12,926 bases of DNA. Origin: Clostridia bacterium. Its GTDB lineage: Bacteria; Bacillota_A; Clostridia; Oscillospirales; CAG-272. The notes below the pieces were generated by a model that was not told the origin of the DNA, made no database searches, and saw only the letters and a list, made by a program, of their open reading frames with translations. The stretch is from positions 1 through 12,926 of the forward strand of contig JAGBRZ010000085.1 of assembly GCA_017632155.1 (NCBI GenBank), read 5' to 3'. Position 1 is the stretch's first letter. Every line of letters starts with the position of its first letter. Both the position numbers and the translations under genes were made by a program. Of the stretch, positions 1-6,664 are shown one piece after another.

Positions 1-8
1 CGTAGTTG

Positions 9-50
9 GCATTGTAGGAAAATCCAAAAGTTTAGATTTTCCCACAATGC
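9..50 (-). other. Long hairpin in a leftward leader
   Basis: Arms 9-24 and 35-50 are complementary over 16 bases around a 10-base loop. Read as minus-strand RNA the single imperfection is a G-U wobble; read as plus-strand RNA it is an A-C mismatch. This suggests the structure belongs to the leftward transcript from the promoter at 154-182. There is no U-run on the minus side, so it is probably not an intrinsic terminator there. On the plus side the tract that follows is only loosely T-rich (TTATCTTTT). Confidence 0.6.
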
Positions 51-153
51 TTATCTTTTGGTCTTTGGTTCGGAATAGTGTAGTGCTGGCGGTCTATCTC
101 TTGTTTTCGGTTGCTTGCTTCCTTACCGTACATGAGCATTGTTTTACGATAAT

Positions 154-182
154 ATTATATCACTCAAATTATCGTTTGTCAA
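154..182 (-). promoter_or_regulatory. Consensus sigma-A promoter with operator-like dyad, firing leftward
   Basis: On the minus strand there is TTGACA (177-182), a 17-base spacer ending in TGA, and TATAAT (154-159): a full consensus with an extended -10. An 8-bp perfect inverted repeat, ACGATAAT (146-153) and ATTATCGT (168-175), lies over the spacer and the start-site side. The arm centres are 22 bp apart, about two helical turns, as expected for a dimeric repressor site. The target gene lies outside the window to the left. Confidence 0.8.
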
Positions 183-397
183 TAATTTTTGGCATTTTTC
201 ATTCAAAAAAAGCGACAAGGACTTTACTCTTTGCCGCCGTTCATCTTCTTTCAATTCAAAAACCGTTAAGACTTTACCTTATTTTCCCTTTTCATCATAC
301 GACTCCCCATCTTTAGGGTTATTGTTGCCAACATTCCGTCAGAAGGAATACCACCCTCAAGTGAAGGAATCACTCCCGAAATGCGAGAACAATGCAC

Positions 398-1879
398 TTA
401 TTTGTTCTTTTTCTTCTTTCTAACTATCACAAAGGCTGTAATTCCTCCGCCTATCAAAAGTATAACTCCTCCGATAATTGAGAAACTGATAATGATTTCA
501 ATCGGAATGTAGCTTGTAATACTTCTTGGAGGTTTTGTAGGATTTTCAGAGGTACTCAGTGTAAATTCAAGCTCTCCCCCGGGTAATCCGTTGCGTTTCA
601 ACGTATATCCCGTTTCGGTCTTGGTAAATCCCTCAAGGGAATTTTCCGTAATATAGAACGGCGTGTTAATTATGATCTCCAACTCACCGAAGCTCGCCCA
701 CGTGCTTGCAGGAGAGAGCAGATATGTGTAGGTATAAATAGCAGGCTCATAACTTCCGTTTATCTCGGGGTAAATAGGAGCTGTTACAGTATTAGTGATA
801 CTTGATTTTGGTTCAATCGTAATCTCATACTGATACCAACGCATAAGGCTTCTCGCAAAGCGCTCTGCGGACATATTCAATCCGTTAGAATCCGGGTATA
901 TATAGTTGTATTGCGGGTTGCCCTTGCTGCCCTCATTAAAGGCGGCAATTACGGCATTATACCAATCCACCTTAGATACGCCCGTTTCTTCGTTCCAATT
1001 TCCAAGTGCGAGATCTTCAAGCGTCATTGTCTCGGTGCTCGTCAACGATACAATTCCGGCGATTTCTTCTTTGTCCTCTACACCGCCATCTTGATAACAC
1101 TTCATAACGAGAGGTGTAGAAAGTGGCTGACCGATAACATATACGGAGAAAATATCTCCGTTATCTGCCCACATACCAAGTCTGCCGTCGCCATCCTTTT
1201 GTGTATGGAAACCACTCTGCTCGGGAAAATAAATCTTAGATTTTCCGTCGCCGCCATCCCAATCAAAAGCAACGTTAGCGGCTTTGTACGTTTCTTTGTC
1301 GATCAAACCTTCTTTATTCTCACCGCCAACAATATAAGTGTACTTCGTCACCGTCATTGTAGGAGAATAGAAAGAGTCCGCAATATAGGTGTCGGACAAT
1401 CTTGGAAGATCCTCAGACAACTTAAACTGTGATCCGGAAGGCTTTAAGGTATAACGAATCTCCTTTTCTATTGCTTCGCCGTTAATCGTTATATCGTACT
1501 TTTCAGTATCTACGAATGTGAGATAGGTTTGTGTTTCATCATCATACACATTCCCATAATCGGGTTGAGTTCCAAACGGGAACGCAAGAGTTGCGGTTAC
1601 GGTCAAATCTGTCGGATTGTAAAAGGTGTATTCCGCTGTCACCTTGCCCGTGTAGGCGAGGTATTCTTCCATCTCCCGATAATAGTTATCGGGAAACTCC
1701 GAAATATCAAAGGTCAGCACCTCTTTTGTGACCTCGATTGGACAGTTCTCGCCCATGATAACTGCTCCCGTGGAATCAACTCCACGCCAATGTGTCTGCG
1801 CAGAATTTGCGTATGCAGGAACGACCAATGTGGTTGCTAATAAGAGCACCACAAGTATGGTTGTAAATGTTCTTTTCAT
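398..1879 (-). CDS. Surface-exposed protein with signal peptide and C-terminal membrane anchor
   Basis: 493 aa. I do not recognise the family. The N-terminus is a clear Sec signal peptide (MKR, then a hydrophobic core, probable cleavage after AYA near residue 24). About 430 residues follow, rich in Thr, Tyr, Asp and Glu, with beta-type segments such as YTFYNPTDLTVTATLAFPFG near residue 85. A single hydrophobic segment at about 461-485 precedes a basic tail (RKKKKNK). This is the layout of a type I membrane protein with an extracytoplasmic domain; there is no LPxTG motif. The start is supported by AAAGGAGG just upstream. A gap of about 107 bases separates it from the upstream gene, so it may be the last gene of that operon or have its own weak promoter. 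No clear terminator follows. Its role is unknown; display at the cell surface is inferred. Confidence 0.85.
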   Translation of the reverse strand: MKRTFTTILVVLLLATTLVVPAYANSAQTHWRGVDSTGAVIMGENCPIEVTKEVLTFDISEFPDNYYREMEEYLAYTGKVTAEYTFYNPTDLTVTATLAFPFGTQPDYGNVYDDETQTYLTFVDTEKYDITINGEAIEKEIRYTLKPSGSQFKLSEDLPRLSDTYIADSFYSPTMTVTKYTYIVGGENKEGLIDKETYKAANVAFDWDGGDGKSKIYFPEQSGFHTQKDGDGRLGMWADNGDIFSVYVIGQPLSTPLVMKCYQDGGVEDKEEIAGIVSLTSTETMTLEDLALGNWNEETGVSKVDWYNAVIAAFNEGSKGNPQYNYIYPDSNGLNMSAERFARSLMRWYQYEITIEPKSSITNTVTAPIYPEINGSYEPAIYTYTYLLSPASTWASFGELEIIINTPFYITENSLEGFTKTETGYTLKRNGLPGGELEFTLSTSENPTKPPRSITSYIPIEIIISFSIIGGVILLIGGGITAFVIVRKKKKNK

Positions 1880-1986
1880 AGAAGTACCTCCTTTGTTATA
1901 TTCTTTCTCACTTATATAGACGGAAAATACACCCTAAAAGTTTCATTGTCCTCTATATATTAAGTCGCTTTTTTTGCGATTTGGTT
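1880..1986 (-). other. Spacer between the YwaF-like and surface-protein genes
   Basis: AT-rich spacer of 107 bases. On the minus strand a short TCGC/GCGA hairpin with an A7 loop lies near 1963-1977, too weak to call a terminator. No good -35/-10 pair is visible. A strong AAAGGAGG ribosome binding site precedes the downstream ATG. Read-through from the upstream operon is possible. Confidence 0.4.
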
Positions 1987-2751
1987 TCACTTTTTTGCTA
2001 AAATTTTGTTATAAAACCGCTCCCCCTTTTTGTGTGCGCACAGATCGCAGATAACAAACACTCCGAAATAAATCGGTACAGCTATTAAAGAGATCACGGG
2101 ATAAGTCAAGAAGTCAAGTCCGTCAAACGGCGAGTGTATTAAGAACATTGAATTGACGTCATACGCTGCCGCTTCGGATACAAGTGCGTGAAAAACGAGG
2201 TTGCAGTAACACCCGATAGCCGCCATTACAAAAATTGAAATGAGGATATTTGTAATATTTCTTTTGACGTCTATCTTTATGTAGCCGAAGATCGGGAGCA
2301 AAAGGATATTGAATAGAAGCGTGGCGTGTGCCGTTATGCTCTTGAAATTCTCATAATCTGCAAGCGTTGGGTTGTTTATAAAATCCACGTTGGCGAACAT
2401 CCCAACAAGGGTGGAAATGATACCGAACCAAAACAGATAATCAACAAAGAACGAACCGACTCTTGACTTCTTGTTCTTTAAGAACGCAAAAATCAGAGCC
2501 GACCACATCACCACGTTGCAAGGATATATCGGCAAAATCAGATTAGGGGTGTCGCCCAAGTATTCTATCGCATTGCCACCCGACAACAGCTTGAATATAA
2601 ACGAGCTGTAATGAAACACGATAGTGAAAATCGCGGCGGCTATAAGGATGATATTTTGTTTACGTTCTTTCTTAACGCATTTTTTTACGAGCCATAAGCC
2701 AAGAGCGATTATGGCAATCAGTATAAAATTAAAGATCAGTAGTTTGCCCAT
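1987..2751 (-). CDS. YwaF-like multi-pass membrane protein
   Basis: 254 aa from the ATG at 2751. Six to seven hydrophobic segments cover most of the length. The segment NLILPIYPCNVVMWSALIFAF and a later SITAHATLLFNI resemble the YwaF/TMEM164-type family, which has a conserved LPxHxCN-like motif followed downstream by a membrane-embedded His. No biochemical role can be given. The start is uncertain. An in-frame TTG at 2784 would add 11 residues (MRRKKITISNV) and overlap the upstream gene, with a weak AAGAAG site. I prefer the ATG at 2751, four bases after the upstream stop (TAATGTTATG), which fits translational coupling. The product ends in a basic cytoplasmic tail. It belongs to the compact operon read from 5017. 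Confidence 0.7.
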   Translation of the reverse strand: MGKLLIFNFILIAIIALGLWLVKKCVKKERKQNIILIAAAIFTIVFHYSSFIFKLLSGGNAIEYLGDTPNLILPIYPCNVVMWSALIFAFLKNKKSRVGSFFVDYLFWFGIISTLVGMFANVDFINNPTLADYENFKSITAHATLLFNILLLPIFGYIKIDVKRNITNILISIFVMAAIGCYCNLVFHALVSEAAAYDVNSMFLIHSPFDGLDFLTYPVISLIAVPIYFGVFVICDLCAHKKGERFYNKILAKK

Positions 2752-2755
2752 AACA

Positions 2756-2998
2756 TTACTTATCGTGATTTTCTTTCTTCGCAAATTTCTTCTTGCAGAT
2801 TATCGCGGCAATGAAGAACGCCAAGCTCGGCAGAAGGTACTCAACGGCATCCACGAGCGCGTAAGCGTACAGAGGTGCCGAACCTAAATAACTGCCGGTA
2901 TTGTATTTGTAGGCATCCACGCCAAAGGCAATGGCAAAGCCTACGACCAACAAGGCAGCTACGATATACAAGAATTTATAGATGTTTTCTTTTTTCAT
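2756..2998 (-). CDS. Small membrane protein, two predicted helices
   Basis: 80 aa, not recognised. Hydrophobic segments lie at about residues 10-27 and 52-69, with a short loop between and a very basic C-terminus (KKKFAKKENHDK), so both ends are probably cytoplasmic. The start is supported by AAGGAG eight bases upstream; this site overlaps the stop codon of the preceding gene (TAAGGAG). It is directly coupled to the YwaF-like gene downstream, which suggests the two membrane proteins act together. That link is inferred from position only. Confidence 0.75.
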   Translation of the reverse strand: MKKENIYKFLYIVAALLVVGFAIAFGVDAYKYNTGSYLGSAPLYAYALVDAVEYLLPSLAFFIAAIICKKKFAKKENHDK

Positions 2999-3010
2999 AG
3001 CGAAAACTCC

Positions 3011-3760
3011 TTAAAAGTTATAGTACGGATATTTCCGATATTCCTCCGGCACATCCCACTCGTCGTCCGCCGGGATCGTTTTGAGCTTTTTAGACGGCTT
3101 ATCGGGATACAGCACTGTGTTCAGATATTCGATAAAATCCGTTTCATCAAACACCGCGCCGTACTGTTCTCCGCAGAGCTGCAAGAACTTACCGCTTTTC
3201 TCACCGTGCCATACGTAGTTAAACGCAAATTCATTGGCAACCGTAGCAAGGTTATCCGCAACGTCGGCAGGTACTAAATAGAGCGACAGATCTCCGTCAG
3301 CACTCAGTACGACCTCTTTCATTTCACGGGTGTCATCGGTCTGCTCGTAGAACATAATGTTGTTATGGTATATCTCAATGGTACACTCACCCATAGTACC
3401 GCCCTTGTGGAAATATCCCGTATAGAGCGCGCGGTCTTGTCCGTAGTATTCGTCCGCGATGGAGAAGCCTGCATTCTGAAACTCGGCAATAAAATCTTTG
3501 AGATACATTTTCTTGAAGGTCTTGCCCTCGTAAGTGCCGAGATTACCGTAGTATCCCTCATGTACTGTGGCAAAGCAATACTCCCAATTCACATCGAGAA
3601 ATTCGAGGTATCCGTCAACTTGATCCCAATTTGGTGCGGTTCTTACCATACCCGATTGAGTTCTCATTATGAGGTTGTCGCCGTTTATCTCAAATTCAAT
3701 CACGTTCATATCGTGAAGGCTGTACGGTATTTCCGGGTTAAAAAATCTTGTTATTTTCAC
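3011..3760 (-). CDS. Unknown soluble acidic protein
   Basis: 249 aa from a GTG start. I do not recognise the family, and no signal peptide or membrane segment is visible. The sequence is rich in Tyr, Asp and Glu and looks like a compact globular protein of mixed strands and helices. A longer frame runs back to 3868, but it overlaps the zinc-ribbon gene and has no ribosome binding site. The GTG at 3760 has an excellent one (GAGGTGATCCC then GTG) in the 19-base gap after the upstream stop, so I chose it. The stop codon overlaps the ribosome binding site of the next gene. No catalytic motif stands out. Confidence 0.8.
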   Translation of the reverse strand: MKITRFFNPEIPYSLHDMNVIEFEINGDNLIMRTQSGMVRTAPNWDQVDGYLEFLDVNWEYCFATVHEGYYGNLGTYEGKTFKKMYLKDFIAEFQNAGFSIADEYYGQDRALYTGYFHKGGTMGECTIEIYHNNIMFYEQTDDTREMKEVVLSADGDLSLYLVPADVADNLATVANEFAFNYVWHGEKSGKFLQLCGEQYGAVFDETDFIEYLNTVLYPDKPSKKLKTIPADDEWDVPEEYRKYPYYNF

Positions 3761-3779
3761 GGGATCACCTCTCTTTTTG

Positions 3780-4040
3780 TTATAATTCTTTACCACAATG
3801 AGGGCAGAACTTGGACTTCCCAAGCAGAGTATCATTGACCTTGCCACAATGCGGACAACGTATTCCATTCAACTTGTAGCACACAACTGAGCCGAGAAAA
3901 ACAACAAAAGAAATACCTGTAATTATAACCTCAGCGGTTGTATCGTAATTTCCGTCAAGCAACTTTACTCCCACGACGCCCAAAGTAATAAAGAGAACGA
4001 TTGCAGAAATAATTGCTAACCAAAAACACACTTTTTTCAT
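3780..4040 (-). CDS. Membrane protein with C-terminal zinc ribbon
   Basis: 86 aa. Two hydrophobic segments (about residues 5-27 and 36-56) are followed by a four-cysteine zinc-binding module: CPHC at 62-65 and CPHC at 79-82. Such zinc ribbons next to membrane helices are common in small Bacillota proteins of unknown role; the ribbon probably faces the cytoplasm. The ATG overlaps the TGA of the upstream gene by four bases (ATGA), and GGAGGT stands five bases upstream, so the start is secure. Overlap with another cysteine-rich zinc protein suggests the two work together. Confidence 0.8.
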   Translation of the reverse strand: MKKVCFWLAIISAIVLFITLGVVGVKLLDGNYDTTAEVIITGISFVVFLGSVVCYKLNGIRCPHCGKVNDTLLGKSKFCPHCGKEL

Positions 4041-4285
4041 ACCGTACCTCCGTTCAAATCATTGCTACCATCAGCGTAGTCAATGACTATCTTTTTGCAG
4101 TTAGGACAATTATAAGCAACACAAGCTGAACCTTTCATCATAGAAAGTTCCGACAGAACAATCGAGTCTTTATGTAGAAAAGCGCGAGTGAAAAACTTGC
4201 GTTTTTCTCCTTTTATCCAATTCAACTCTTGCGGACTATGAATAAGTCCTTTTTCCATTTCATTGTTGCAATATGGACATTTCAT
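4037..4285 (-). CDS. Small zinc-ribbon protein, DUF6487-like
   Basis: 82 aa. The chain opens with MKCPYCNNEMEKG and carries a second cysteine pair in YNCPNCKKIVIDY (C60, C63), giving a CxxC...CxxC zinc site with C3 and C6. The opening motif, the central basic stretch and the closing CPNCKKIVIDY match what I know of the DUF6487 group, whose function is not established. No membrane segment is present. AAGGAG lies eight bases before the ATG and overlaps the stop of the preceding gene. It probably acts as a small cytoplasmic adaptor; this is inference. Confidence 0.75.
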   Translation of the reverse strand: MKCPYCNNEMEKGLIHSPQELNWIKGEKRKFFTRAFLHKDSIVLSELSMMKGSACVAYNCPNCKKIVIDYADGSNDLNGGTV

Positions 4286-4297
4286 ACTGTATTCTCC

Positions 4298-5017
4298 TTA
4301 CTGCTCACTTTTGGCTCTTGCCACCATATCGTCGATCTCGCTCTCCAAGTCAGAGGTGTTTCCTTGAACAACACCTGTATAGGGAGCGCCGGATTTACAT
4401 TTGCAAAATATCGTTGCGAGATCCTTTTCATCGTGCTCGCTTGCTTCTGTATCTCTTACAATGTTTTCAACATCATCAGCAAGCTGCCAATCTCTAACAA
4501 CGATAATGCCACCATTATCGTAATGAGCCTTTAACTGTTCGGCATCAATATCAGACTCGGTGTTGATTACTATTACATCTTCGTCGTTCCAATAGTCGCC
4601 CGTAGAAAGTAGATTAACAATACCTTTATCTACGATATAAATACCCTCGTATGGCATTTCGACATAGCACGTGCCGTTATCAAAATAAACGTAAAAATAG
4701 TGCGTTCTCTCATCGGTTTTAGCCGCAATTTCATAGTATGTTTTAGCATCAGGGCTGTCCTGAACACTCATTTTGCGCGTAGGCTCTGCCTCGGAAAGTT
4801 TCGATAAAATACTATCAACATCATCATTTGCTATCTCGCGCAAATCTCCGTCATTCCGATTCTCGTTCTTTTTGACAGTCATTGAAACCACGGAGTTTGT
4901 AGAAGGAACGTTGATAGGAGCAGCTTTTGGGAATAGGCTGTCGATTATCAAGTACCCGCCAAGAATTAACACCGCGAGTATAACAACCACGACTATAGGT
5001 ATGATAATCTTTTTCAT
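4298..5017 (-). CDS. Membrane-anchored extracytoplasmic protein, unknown
   Basis: 239 aa. An N-terminal hydrophobic segment (about residues 3-26, after MKK) is a signal anchor. The rest is a hydrophilic, probably extracellular domain, with a region rich in Asp, Glu and Thr and one CKC motif near the C-terminus. I do not recognise the family. A frame extends back to 5053, but the ATG at 5017 has a perfect GAAGGAGG site at good spacing, and the extension lies in the leader. This is the first gene of a six-gene operon (5017 down to 1987) whose genes are separated by 19 bases or less or overlap. The promoter is at 5139-5167, with a hairpin between promoter and gene. Confidence 0.8.
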   Translation of the reverse strand: MKKIIIPIVVVVILAVLILGGYLIIDSLFPKAAPINVPSTNSVVSMTVKKNENRNDGDLREIANDDVDSILSKLSEAEPTRKMSVQDSPDAKTYYEIAAKTDERTHYFYVYFDNGTCYVEMPYEGIYIVDKGIVNLLSTGDYWNDEDVIVINTESDIDAEQLKAHYDNGGIIVVRDWQLADDVENIVRDTEASEHDEKDLATIFCKCKSGAPYTGVVQGNTSDLESEIDDMVARAKSEQ

Positions 5018-5042
5018 TGTGCGACCTCCTTCAATAGAGCAG

Positions 5043-5075
5043 AAAACGCCCATAACTTATCAAAGCTATGGGCGT
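5043..5075 (-). terminator. Leader hairpin with short U-run upstream of the 239-aa gene
   Basis: Arms 5046-5058 and 5063-5075 form a 13-bp stem with a 4-base loop. As minus-strand RNA the only imperfection is a G-U wobble; as plus-strand RNA it is an A-C mismatch. The stem is followed by UUUUCU. It sits between the promoter at 5139-5167 and the ribosome binding site at about 5022-5030. It could be an attenuator for the downstream operon, or a terminator for read-through from the gene ending at 5164. The U-run is short, so termination may be partial. Confidence 0.6.
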
Positions 5076-5138
5076 ACTGTCATTCTTGTATAGATTGATT
5101 TCCCACAACCTCATCGGGAAACTATAAATAGTGGAATA

Positions 5139-5167
5139 ATTATATCATAATATTATGAATATTTCAA
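5139..5167 (-). promoter_or_regulatory. Near-consensus promoter for the 239-aa gene operon
   Basis: On the minus strand: TTGAAA (5162-5167), a 17-base spacer ending in TGA, and TATAAT (5139-5144). The -35 hexamer overlaps the stop codon of the gene ending at 5164. The spacer contains a perfect 12-bp palindrome, CATAATATTATG (5146-5157), a possible operator. The transcript then has a small TTTCCC/GGGAAA hairpin (5099-5121) and the larger hairpin at 5046-5075. Confidence 0.8.
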
Positions 5168-5622
5168 CCATTTTTACCATTATGTTTCAGCTTTCTTTCG
5201 GCTTCTTCCTCTGCAAGCACCGCTTCGTGAATTTCCTTGGTGTAGCAACCGGGATCATAAGCCATAAGAATGATGAAAAACATCAGCTTGTCGGCTTCGT
5301 CCTTTTCTACGCTCGGTCTGTAATAGTCCATTTCTCTTTGATCGACGTAGTATTCCGCGCCTTTACGCTTTGCTTCAAGCTCGCACATAAAGTCCACCAA
5401 ATAGGCTGCATCCTCGCGGGTATATTTCGGGGTATGCTTTAGGTGATACTGTATCTGTATCTCTCTTACGGCATCGTAAACCTCTTGATTGTTATTAGCG
5501 TTCAAAACGTCGGGGTGCGCTTTCAGAAACATCATAATGCGCCACGCTAAATGGCGGTAATTCTGTGCCAAGCGGTATTTTCTCTCGGCTTCATTCATCT
5601 CTTTCTTCTTCATAATCGGCAA
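5164..5622 (-). CDS. Small helical protein paired with the SLOG-like gene
   Basis: 152 aa, not recognised. It is strongly charged and predicted mostly helical, with a C-terminal stretch rich in Glu and Lys (EEEAERKLKHNGKNG), and no membrane segment. The start is probably TTG at 5622: AAAAGGAGG lies eight to nine bases upstream of it, while the in-frame ATG at 5613 would be about 17 bases away, too far. The gene overlaps the end of the upstream SLOG-like gene by 32 bases, so translation is likely coupled. It may be a partner or accessory of that protein; this is inferred from overlap only. Confidence 0.75.
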   Translation of the reverse strand: MPIMKKKEMNEAERKYRLAQNYRHLAWRIMMFLKAHPDVLNANNNQEVYDAVREIQIQYHLKHTPKYTREDAAYLVDFMCELEAKRKGAEYYVDQREMDYYRPSVEKDEADKLMFFIILMAYDPGCYTKEIHEAVLAEEEAERKLKHNGKNG

Positions 5623-6076
5623 GATTGATTACCTCCTTTTCAAGCTTTTTCGCATATTTCAGCGCGGTGTATGCGCCGCCTTCCTCTCGCTCAACGTAGC
5701 AGACGAATAGGTCGGCTTGCTCCACCATCCAACGATTACGCTTTGTGATGGCTCCCTTCGGGTGAGTTCTCCCGATACATTCGGGGATCATTACGTTATC
5801 ATAATACTTTTCGTAGTATTCTATATCTTTTTCGGGGTAAGGAAGAACGCAGATAAACTCACTGTTAGCTTTGCCCATGGCGTCCTGCACACGCTTCACA
5901 ACCGTGGCAGCATAAATATCGAAATCTCCATTGCGACCAATGTATATTTCCACAAAAGGCTTCGTCCTCAACAAGTCCTTTAACAAAGGATAGAGCCGAT
6001 CATCAAGTGTACGATGTGCGTAAAAATCACGATGACCGAAAAGAACAACTCTGTATGTGCTATCTTCCCATATCAT
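5591..6076 (-). CDS. SLOG-family nucleotide-binding-like protein
   Basis: 161 aa. The fold signature is visible: an opening strand with FGHRDF (residues 13-18), a second strand ending in IYIGRNGDFD (44-53), and a C-terminal block in which AITKRNRWMVEQADLFVCYV is followed by a GGAYTALKYAKK segment. This pattern fits the SLOG/DprA-like Rossmann superfamily (YpsA-type proteins), thought to bind nucleotides or related ligands. No partner enzyme domain is fused. It is the first gene of a two-gene unit, with a near-consensus promoter at 6144-6172 and a weak GGGG ribosome binding site. It diverges from the XRE regulator, which may control it. SLOG proteins often occur on mobile elements; a signalling role is inference. 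Confidence 0.75.
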   Translation of the reverse strand: MIWEDSTYRVVLFGHRDFYAHRTLDDRLYPLLKDLLRTKPFVEIYIGRNGDFDIYAATVVKRVQDAMGKANSEFICVLPYPEKDIEYYEKYYDNVMIPECIGRTHPKGAITKRNRWMVEQADLFVCYVEREEGGAYTALKYAKKLEKEVINLADYEEERDE

Positions 6077-6271
6077 ATCAACTACCCCAAAAATTCAATC
6101 ATATTCAATCCAATCTTTAAGTTTTTTAATCTATATCCAACTTATTATACCATATAAATGTGAATATATCAACTATTGGTTATGGTTTCTTCCAAATATA
6201 TTCTGTATGAGTAAACAATTTTAATCTATACTATTAGTTAGGGACAATAACTGATATTTTTGAGGTATACT
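6077..6271. promoter_or_regulatory. Divergent intergenic region, SLOG-like / XRE
   Basis: AT-rich control region between two diverging genes. The leftward promoter is clear (6144-6172). The SLOG leader contains a direct repeat of ATTCAATC on the plus strand near 6093-6110. For the rightward XRE gene the promoter is weak: TATACT at 6227-6232 or TATTCT at 6199-6204, neither with a good -35. A short inverted repeat (AGTTA/TAACT around 6236-6252) lies just before the XRE ribosome binding site and could be an autoregulatory operator. Confidence 0.5.
6144..6172 (-). promoter_or_regulatory. Near-consensus promoter for the SLOG-like gene
   Basis: On the minus strand: TTGATA (6167-6172), a 17-base spacer ending in TGG, and TATAAT (6144-6149), so it also has the TGn extended -10 element. 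It matches the promoter at 5139-5167 in 23 of 29 positions, including TATTCA at the start of the spacer. Confidence 0.8.
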
Positions 6272-6607
6272 ATGAACACATCATCTATCGGAAAACGGAT
6301 AAGAAAATACAGAGAAGCAAAAGGTTGGCGGCAAGAGGATTTTGCCGAAAGAATAGGACTTAGCGTTACCTATACGGGAATGATCGAACGCGGTGAAAAA
6401 GTGCCTAAGCTTGAAACATTCATTACCATAGCAAATGCATTGGAAGTGTCGGCAGATTTATTGCTTGCCGATGTGCTTTCGACCGGATATAATATTAAGT
6501 CCTCCGAAATGACGGACGCACTCTCCGATTTACCTTCTTCCGAAAGAGAAAGAATTTACAGCGTTGTCAACACAATGATTACTTTTGAAAAAAGAGGCAA
6601 AAAGTGA
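6272..6607 (+). CDS. XRE/Cro-family transcriptional regulator
   Basis: 111 aa. The N-terminal domain (about residues 6-62) is a classic HTH_3 fold: IGKRIRKYREAKGWRQEDFAERIGLS, then the recognition helix region TYTGMIERGEKVPKLETFITIANAL. The C-terminal 45 residues (SSEMTDALSDLPSSERERIYSVVNTMI) are helical and may dimerise. It would act as a DNA-binding repressor or activator, as in many ICE and phage regulators. The ATG at 6272 is chosen because GAGGT lies five bases upstream; an in-frame TTG at 6260 overlaps that site. It is the only plus-strand gene here, divergent from the SLOG unit and convergent with the sigma4-alphaCTD gene. A strong terminator follows directly. Confidence 0.9.
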   Translation: MNTSSIGKRIRKYREAKGWRQEDFAERIGLSVTYTGMIERGEKVPKLETFITIANALEVSADLLLADVLSTGYNIKSSEMTDALSDLPSSERERIYSVVNTMITFEKRGKK

Positions 6608-6610
6608 AAA

Positions 6611-6642
6611 AGCTGCCTCCGAGCGAACTCGGAGGCAGTTTT
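6611..6642. terminator. Bidirectional intrinsic terminator
   Basis: A perfect 11-bp GC-rich stem (CTGCCTCCGAG, 6613-6623; CTCGGAGGCAG, 6628-6638) closes a CGAA tetraloop. It is followed by TTTTCTTGTTCTT on the plus strand and by CTTTTTC on the minus strand. It therefore ends both the XRE transcript and the converging operon that stops at 6665. Confidence 0.92.
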
Positions 6643-6664
6643 CTTGTTCTTCGTGTTCTGCTTA

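Larger units (their letters stand above)
1..397. other. Left-edge non-coding stretch
   Basis: I see no convincing protein gene in these 397 bases. They hold a perfect leftward promoter (154-182) with an overlapping dyad, a leftward 35-codon reading frame (139 down to 32) without a Shine-Dalgarno site, and a long hairpin (9-50). The frame after the stop of the 493-aa gene stays open for 43 more codons (397 down to 269), which is within chance. Two small inverted repeats occur near 335-385 (AGTGA/TCACT and ATTCC/GGAAT). The plus-strand frames starting at 47 and 139 lack ribosome binding sites and look like chance frames. Confidence 0.6.

Noticed and set aside
269..397. Continuation of the open frame after the stop of the 493-aa gene, as possible read-through or decay
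   Set aside because: Only 43 codons, roughly a one-in-eight chance event, and the protein already ends in a normal anchor and basic tail.
911..1432. Plus-strand open frame of 173 codons opposite the surface protein
   Set aside because: No ribosome binding site and no domain; the opposite strand has a signal peptide, a membrane anchor and a strong Shine-Dalgarno site.
3365..3838. Plus-strand open frame of 157 codons opposite the 249-aa protein and zinc-ribbon gene
   Set aside because: It spans two well-started minus-strand genes and has no ribosome binding site.
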